Positions 5,846 through 10,315 of a stretch of 10,315 nucleotides of DNA are shown here, piece by piece. Source of the stretch: Zoogloea sp. (GTDB taxonomy: Bacteria; Pseudomonadota; Gammaproteobacteria; Burkholderiales; Rhodocyclaceae); contig JAEUNV010000611.1 of assembly GCA_016790385.1 (NCBI GenBank), positions 1-10,315 of the forward strand, written 5' to 3'. A program made the translations under genes and the position numbers. Numbering within the stretch: position 1 is the first letter of the stretch; every line of letters starts with the position of its first letter. The notes under the pieces were generated by a model, which was not told where the DNA came from, did no database searches, and saw only the letters and a list, made by a program, of their open reading frames with translations.

Positions 5846-8308
5846 ATGCGCAAACTGAAACTGGTCATGGTCGGAAACGGCATGGCGGGCGTCCGCACAC
5901 TGGAAGAGCTGCGGAAGATCGCGCCGGACATGTACGACATCACGGTATTCGGCGCCGAGCCGCATCCCAATTACAACCGCATCCTGCTCTCGCCGGTACT
6001 GGCCGGCGAAATGACCATCCAGGACATCATCCTGAATGACCTGCAGTGGTACGCCGACAACGGCATCACCCTGCATCTGGGCGCCCGCGTCACCCAGATC
6101 GACCGTCGCAGCCGTTCAGTCATCGCCACCGACCGGGACGGTAATACGGTCACCGTTGATTACGACCGCCTGCTGATTGCTACCGGCTCCACCCCCTTCA
6201 TGCCCCCGTTCCCCGGCAGGGATCTGCCGGGCGTGATCTCCTACCGGGACATCAAGGACACCGACGAGATGATCGCGGCGGCCACCCAGTACACCCACGC
6301 CGTCGTGATCGGTGCCGGCCTGCTCGGCCTTGAGGCCGCCAATGGCCTGGCCCTGCGCGGCATGAAAGTCACCGTGGTACACAACTCCGAATGGATCATG
6401 GAACGCCAGCTTGATCGTACCGCCGGCAAGATGCTGCAGGCCGAGCTGGAGAAGAAGGGCATGCGGTTCCGGATGAATTCCCAGACCAGCGAGCTGGTGG
6501 CGGGTGAGTCTGGCCGGGTGGCTGCGGTGAAGTTCAAGGACGGTGAAAGCATCCCCGCCGATCTGGTGTGCGTTGCCGCAGGGATCCGGCCCAACGTGGA
6601 GCTTGCTGAAAAGGCGGGCATCCACTGCAACCGCGGCATCGTGGTCAACGACACCCTTCAAACCTACGACCCGCGGATCTATGCGGTGGGTGAGTGCGCC
6701 AACCACCGGGGCACGGCCTATGGCCTGGTGGCCCCCCTGTTCGAGCAGGCCAAGGTGTGTGCCAACCATCTGGCCGAGATGGGCATCGGCCGCTACCAGG
6801 GCTCGGTGACCAGCACAAAGTTGAAGGTCACCGGTATCGATGTTTTCTCCGCCGGTGATTTTTCCGGTGCCGACGGCGCGGAGGACATCGTTCTCCATGA
6901 TCCGGGCCTCGGTGTTTACAAGCGCATTGTCCTGAAAGACGACAAGCTGGTTGGCGCCGTACTCTACGGCGACACCAAGGACGGTGCCTGGTACTTCCAG
7001 CTCCTGAAAGACGAGCAGGACATCAGCGACATCCGGGACCATCTGGTGTTTGGCAACGCCCACCTGGGCGACGTGGGCCACAAAGGCGGCAACGTCGCGG
7101 CCAGCATGCCCGACAGCGCCGAAATCTGCGGCTGCAACGGCGTATGCAAGGGCACCATCGTCAAGGCCATCCAGGAGCAAGGCCTCTTCACCCTGGAAGA
7201 CGTGCGCAAGCACACCAAGGCATCGAGCTCCTGCGGGTCCTGTACCGGTCTGGTAGAGCAGATCCTCGCCTCGACGGTGGGCGGCGCCTATCAACCGGCC
7301 GATTCCAACAACAAGGCTGTGTGCGGCTGCACCGACCTCTCCCACGGCGACGTGCGCAAGGCCGTCCGCGAGCACAAGCTGTTGTCCGTGTCCGAAGCCC
7401 AGCGTCATCTCGGCTGGCGGACCCCCAACGGATGCGCCAGCTGCCGCCCGGCCCTCAATTACTACTGCCTTTCCACCTGGCCCCATGAGGCCACCGACGA
7501 TCCTCAGAGCCGCTTCATCAACGAGCGTGCCCACGCCAACATCCAGAAGGACGGCAGCTACTCGGTGGTGCCACGGATGTGGGGCGGCCTTACCACACCC
7601 GCTGAGCTGCGCGCCATTGCTGATGCCGCGGAGAAGTACAAGGTTCCCACGGTGAAGGTCACCGGTGGTCAGCGCATCGATCTGCTCGGCGTCAAGAAGG
7701 AAGACCTGCCCGGCATCTGGTCCGATCTCGCCAAGGCCGGCATGGTCTCCGGGCACGCCTACGGCAAGAGCCTGCGCACAGTGAAGACCTGCGTCGGCGC
7801 CGAACACTGCCGCTTTGGTACCCAACGTGCCATGGAACTGGGCGTGAAGCTCGAGAAGATGCTCTATGGCATGTGGAGCCCCCACAAGGTCAAGCTGGCC
7901 GTCTCCGGTTGCCCCCGCAACTGTGCCGAATCAGGCATCAAGGACGTGGGCGTGATCGGCGTCGATTCGGGCTACGAGATTTACATCGGCGGCAACGGCG
8001 GCATCAAGACTGAGGTCGCCCAGTTCTTCGTCAAGGTGAAGGATGACGACGAAGTCATGGAGTACAGCGCCGCCTTCATACAGCTTTACCGGGAAGAGGG
8101 CTTCTACCTGGAGCGCACCTGTCACTACCTGGAACGGGTAGGCATGGAACACATCAGGCAGAGGGTGCTCGAGGATGCTGATTCACGTCGCGCACTGCAC
8201 GAGAAGCTCCTCTTCGCCCTTCAGGACTATTCCGACCCCTGGGCCGAGATCTCCAACGATCCTTCCGGCGGTTCCCTCAAGCGTGATTTCGAGATCATCA
8301 AGGTTTAG
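5846..8308 (+). CDS. nirB: Nitrite reductase (NAD(P)H), large subunit
   Basis: An 820-residue cytoplasmic enzyme that reduces nitrite to ammonium with six electrons from NAD(P)H. Residues 1-400 form a flavoprotein reductase: FAD motif VGNGMAG near residue 9 and NAD-binding VVIGAGLLGLE near 153. Two BFD-like [2Fe-2S] segments follow: Cys428/Cys430 with Cys463/Cys466, and Cys493/Cys495 with Cys530/Cys533. The C-terminal half is the siroheme domain, with the [4Fe-4S]-siroheme ligands Cys649-x5-Cys655 and Cys689-x3-Cys693 (TCVGAEHC and SGCPRNC). Length is typical for NirB. ATG 5846 is supported by GGAGG at 5837-5841. The following nirD, transporter and phosphatase genes and the sigma-54 promoter point to the assimilatory role rather than anaerobic detoxification. 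Siroheme synthesis and nitrate reductase genes are not in the window. Confidence 0.97.
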   Translation: MRKLKLVMVGNGMAGVRTLEELRKIAPDMYDITVFGAEPHPNYNRILLSPVLAGEMTIQDIILNDLQWYADNGITLHLGARVTQIDRRSRSVIATDRDGNTVTVDYDRLLIATGSTPFMPPFPGRDLPGVISYRDIKDTDEMIAAATQYTHAVVIGAGLLGLEAANGLALRGMKVTVVHNSEWIMERQLDRTAGKMLQAELEKKGMRFRMNSQTSELVAGESGRVAAVKFKDGESIPADLVCVAAGIRPNVELAEKAGIHCNRGIVVNDTLQTYDPRIYAVGECANHRGTAYGLVAPLFEQAKVCANHLAEMGIGRYQGSVTSTKLKVTGIDVFSAGDFSGADGAEDIVLHDPGLGVYKRIVLKDDKLVGAVLYGDTKDGAWYFQLLKDEQDISDIRDHLVFGNAHLGDVGHKGGNVAASMPDSAEICGCNGVCKGTIVKAIQEQGLFTLEDVRKHTKASSSCGSCTGLVEQILASTVGGAYQPADSNNKAVCGCTDLSHGDVRKAVREHKLLSVSEAQRHLGWRTPNGCASCRPALNYYCLSTWPHEATDDPQSRFINERAHANIQKDGSYSVVPRMWGGLTTPAELRAIADAAEKYKVPTVKVTGGQRIDLLGVKKEDLPGIWSDLAKAGMVSGHAYGKSLRTVKTCVGAEHCRFGTQRAMELGVKLEKMLYGMWSPHKVKLAVSGCPRNCAESGIKDVGVIGVDSGYEIYIGGNGGIKTEVAQFFVKVKDDDEVMEYSAAFIQLYREEGFYLERTCHYLERVGMEHIRQRVLEDADSRRALHEKLLFALQDYSDPWAEISNDPSGGSLKRDFEIIKV

Positions 8309-8319
8309 GAGCGCAAGAA

Positions 8320-8652
8320 ATGACAGCCTGGACCCGAATCTGCGCCCTCGCCGATGTCCCCACACTGGGCTCGCGAGTGGTGGAAAGCAGCTCTGAAGGA
8401 CGCATCGCCGTGTTCCGCAATTCTGAAAATCAGGTCTTTGCCCTGCGCGACCGATGCCCGCACAAGGCGGGCCCCCTGTCCCAGGGCATCGTTCACGGCA
8501 CCACCGTCACCTGCCCCCTGCATGGCTGGAAGATCCAGTTTGAGGACGGCCAGGTGGTCGCACCCGACGTGGGCTGCGTCAAGCCCTACCCGGTCAAGGT
8601 GGATGGAGGCGACATATTCCTTCAGCTAGCCCCCTCCTCGCCCCCGGGCTGA
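8320..8652 (+). CDS. nirD: Nitrite reductase small subunit, Rieske-type
   Basis: A 110-residue subunit that works with NirB in the cytoplasm. It has a complete Rieske [2Fe-2S] site: Cys46-Pro-His48 and Cys65-Pro-Leu-His68, in the context RCPHKAGPLSQG and TCPLHGWKIQF. E. coli NirD keeps the fold but lacks these ligands, so this is the cluster-binding form typical of assimilatory nitrite reductases. The gene starts 11 bp after nirB, and its Shine-Dalgarno AGGAG (8307-8311) overlaps the nirB stop, so the two are tightly coupled. Length agrees with the family. I am confident of the family; electron transfer by this cluster is inferred from the intact ligands. Confidence 0.95.
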   Translation: MTAWTRICALADVPTLGSRVVESSSEGRIAVFRNSENQVFALRDRCPHKAGPLSQGIVHGTTVTCPLHGWKIQFEDGQVVAPDVGCVKPYPVKVDGGDIFLQLAPSSPPG

Positions 8653-8721
8653 AGTCCGGCACCTGACCCTGTCCCGGGGCGCGACACCTGTTTCAGCGCA
8701 CCGGGTCTGGCAAGAAATAAG

Positions 8722-8743
8722 AAGTGGGCACCCACTGTTGCCC
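8722..8743 (+). other. Palindrome in the nirD-transporter gap
   Basis: The 136-bp gap between nirD and the transporter gene contains AGTGGG followed closely by CCCACT, and overlapping GGGCA...TGCCC, around 8722-8743. These are mutually exclusive short stems. No promoter or T-tract accompanies them, so they may be an mRNA processing or stability element. Nothing else can be named in this gap. Confidence 0.3.
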
Positions 8744-8788
8744 GAAAACCGATCCATCAACCTGCAACTAGTCTGAAAGCCAACAATC

Positions 8789-10003
8789 ATGGATAAGAAA
8801 TCCTTTCTGAAGGCCGGGCATACACCGACCCTTCTCGCCGCCTTTCTCTACTTCGACCTGGCGTTCATGGTCTGGGTCCTCCTCGGTCCTCTCGGCGTCC
8901 AGATCGCCAATGATCTGGGTCTGACCCATGCACAGAAGGGCCTGATGGTCGCCACGCCGGTCCTTGCCGGGGCCCTCCTGCGCTTGATCATGGGCGTGAT
9001 GGTGGACCATCTCAAGCCCAAGATGGCGGGTGCCATCGGCCAGATCATCGTTATTGTGGCCCTCTTCGTGGCCTGGAAATTCGGCATCCACAGCTATGAA
9101 CAGACCCTGATCCTGGGCCTCTTCCTTGGCGTCGCCGGCGCATCCTTCGCCGTGGCCCTGCCCCTGGCCTCCCGGTGGTACCCGCCCGAGCATCAGGGTA
9201 CGGCCCTCGGCATCGCCGGCGCCGGCAACTCGGGTACCGCGCTGGCCGCCCTCTTCGGCCCCGGTCTCGCCGCCGCCTTTGGCTGGGTCAATGTCTTCGG
9301 TCTGGCGCTGATTCCGCTCACCATCGTGTTCGTGATCTATATGGCCATTGCCAAGGATGCGCCGGAGTGTCCGCCCGCAAAGTCCCTCTCCGAGTACCTC
9401 AAGGTTCTCAAGGACAAGGACTCCTGGTGGTTCATGTTCTTCTACTCCGTCACCTTCGGCGGCTTCGTCGGGCTGGCCTCTTCCCTCACCATCTACTTCA
9501 ACACCCAGTACGGGCTTGACCCCAAGATGGCCGGCTTCTTCACCGCCGCCTGCGTCTTTGCCGGCAGCCTGGTCCGCCCCATTGGCGGCAACGTTGCTGA
9601 CCGTATCGGCGGCATCAAGAGCCTCACCGTGATGTATGTGTTCGCCGCCATCTTCCTGACCATTGTCAGCTTCGGTCTGCCCCAGGCCTGGATGGCCCTG
9701 GCCGTGTTCGTGTGCGCAATGCTCTCCCTGGGCATGGGCAACGGCGCCGTCTTCCAGCTCGTTCCGCAGCGCTTCCGCAAGGAAATCGGCGTGATGACCG
9801 GTCTGGTCGGCATGGCCGGCGGTGTCGGCGGGTTTTACCTCGCCTCCAGCCTCGGTTACAGTCGCCAGATCACTGGCAGCTACCAGACGGGGTTCCTGAT
9901 CTTTGCCGCGCTGGCCATTGCAGCGCTCATCGGCCTCACCGCCGTCAAGGGTCGCTGGCGCACCACCTGGGGCGCCCCGCACCTGACCAGCGCCCGGATC
10001 TGA
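8789..10003 (+). CDS. nasA: Nitrate/nitrite transporter of the NarK/NasA (NNP) family
   Basis: A 404-residue inner-membrane protein of the major facilitator superfamily with about 12 transmembrane helices, expected to import nitrate (possibly also nitrite). The two NNP family signatures are visible: GIAGAGNSGTALAALFGP in the fifth helix region (about 141-158) and GMGNGAVFQLVPQRF in the eleventh (about 315-329). Arg65 (LLRLIMG) and Arg263 (LVRPIGG) correspond to the two helix arginines that bind the anion in NarK. A single set of 12 helices and the place after nirBD fit an assimilatory NasA rather than a fused respiratory NarK1-NarK2. The ATG at 8789 lacks a clear Shine-Dalgarno. It lies 136 bp after nirD, probably still in the same operon. 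Substrate choice between nitrate and nitrite is inferred. Confidence 0.93.
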   Translation: MDKKSFLKAGHTPTLLAAFLYFDLAFMVWVLLGPLGVQIANDLGLTHAQKGLMVATPVLAGALLRLIMGVMVDHLKPKMAGAIGQIIVIVALFVAWKFGIHSYEQTLILGLFLGVAGASFAVALPLASRWYPPEHQGTALGIAGAGNSGTALAALFGPGLAAAFGWVNVFGLALIPLTIVFVIYMAIAKDAPECPPAKSLSEYLKVLKDKDSWWFMFFYSVTFGGFVGLASSLTIYFNTQYGLDPKMAGFFTAACVFAGSLVRPIGGNVADRIGGIKSLTVMYVFAAIFLTIVSFGLPQAWMALAVFVCAMLSLGMGNGAVFQLVPQRFRKEIGVMTGLVGMAGGVGGFYLASSLGYSRQITGSYQTGFLIFAALAIAALIGLTAVKGRWRTTWGAPHLTSARI

Positions 10004-10010
10004 TCCCGCC

Positions 10011-10315
10011 ATGCCCAAACTCCAGGCCGCACTCGGCTATGCATCCCTGACCGGCCCACGCCCCCGCAACGAGGACTTCTGCGGTGCGGTCACCCCGGAG
10101 GGTCCGGACCTGGAGAGCAAGGGCATCCTCGCCGCGGTGGCGGACGGTGTCGGCGGTCACGCCAACGGTCGTGAGGCCGCCGAATACACCGTCCGCGGCC
10201 TGCTGTCCGACTACTACGCCACCCCCGACACCTGGGCCGTCAACAAGTCACTCGACACCGTCCTCGACGCCCTCAACCGCTGGCTGGTGTCACACGCGGC
10301 GCGAAAGCGCGAAAC
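10011..10315 (+). CDS. PP2C-family protein phosphatase domain, 5' part (3' end outside window)
   Basis: The first 101 codons of a gene that runs off the window. Visible PP2C motifs are RPRNEDF (about 18-24; Arg binds phosphate, Asp binds metal) and ILAAVADGVGGHANGREAAE (about 39-58), whose DGVGG Asp binds the two catalytic Mn/Mg ions. It should dephosphorylate Ser/Thr in cytoplasmic proteins. It starts 7 bp after the transporter stop, so it is co-transcribed with nitrate assimilation genes. In Pseudomonas aeruginosa a gene next to nirB and nasA encodes a PP2C domain fused to a Ser/Thr kinase (PA1782), and the same fusion is likely here, but the kinase part would lie beyond the window. The Shine-Dalgarno is weak. 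Target proteins are unknown. Confidence 0.88.
   Translation, partial: MPKLQAALGYASLTGPRPRNEDFCGAVTPEGPDLESKGILAAVADGVGGHANGREAAEYTVRGLLSDYYATPDTWAVNKSLDTVLDALNRWLVSHAARKRE

Noticed and set aside
7127..7444. Second CxC...CxxC segment in NirB as an unusual extra iron-sulfur domain
   Set aside because: From memory, NirB proteins commonly carry this second BFD-like segment with the NGCxSCRPALNYY ending, so it is not exceptional.
6116..7885. A 589-codon open frame on the - strand inside nirB
   Set aside because: It is antisense to a full-length, motif-complete NirB. Such long mirror frames are expected from GC-rich codon use, and the translation resembles no known family.
8768..10018. A 416-codon open frame on the - strand over the transporter gene
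   Set aside because: It is the antisense shadow of the NasA-type transporter; its composition is very rich in Gly, Glu, His and Asp, with no recognisable domain.

Overview
The window looks like chromosomal DNA from a GC-rich betaproteobacterium, probably of the Azospira/Dechloromonas/Azoarcus/Thauera type. I infer this from protein character, high GC codon use and gene order; no taxonomic marker gene is present. It carries housekeeping genes on the left and the front part of a nitrate/nitrite assimilation operon on the right. All genes lie on the + strand except one small Cys-rich protein. I see no tRNA, rRNA, CRISPR array, insertion sequence or phage gene.

Left part (1-3670). The 3' end of aspS (aspartyl-tRNA synthetase) is closed by a strong intrinsic terminator (602-633). 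Next is a receiver-domain protein with TPR repeats whose phosphoacceptor position holds Glu instead of Asp. A compact trio follows: a secreted barnase/RNase Sa-type ribonuclease, its barstar-type inhibitor 2 bp downstream, and a Nudix hydrolase of the NudB type that overlaps the inhibitor gene by 4 bp (ATGA).

Middle (3615-5494). A small Cys-rich CWC-family protein is encoded on the - strand and overlaps the nudB end convergently. It is divergent from argB (acetylglutamate kinase, arginine biosynthesis). dsbB (disulfide-bond oxidoreductase of the inner membrane) follows argB.

Right part (5495-10315). A 351-bp non-coding region precedes nirB. It holds a textbook sigma-54 promoter (-24 GG / -12 GC), a plausible NtrC-like site about 95 bp upstream of the predicted start, and a leader of about 210 nt with five predicted hairpins. 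One hairpin has a hexaloop with A at position 1 and G at position 4, the signature bound by ANTAR antiterminators such as NasR/NasT. Then come nirB (siroheme nitrite reductase large subunit), nirD (Rieske-type small subunit with all four ligands), a NarK/NasA-family nitrate/nitrite transporter, and the start of a PP2C-type phosphatase gene. The last is probably the phosphatase half of a bifunctional phosphatase/kinase, as seen next to nirB/nasA in Pseudomonas. Together these import nitrate/nitrite and reduce nitrite to ammonium. The promoter implies NtrC/sigma-54 control by nitrogen limitation, and the leader implies a second control by nitrate or nitrite.
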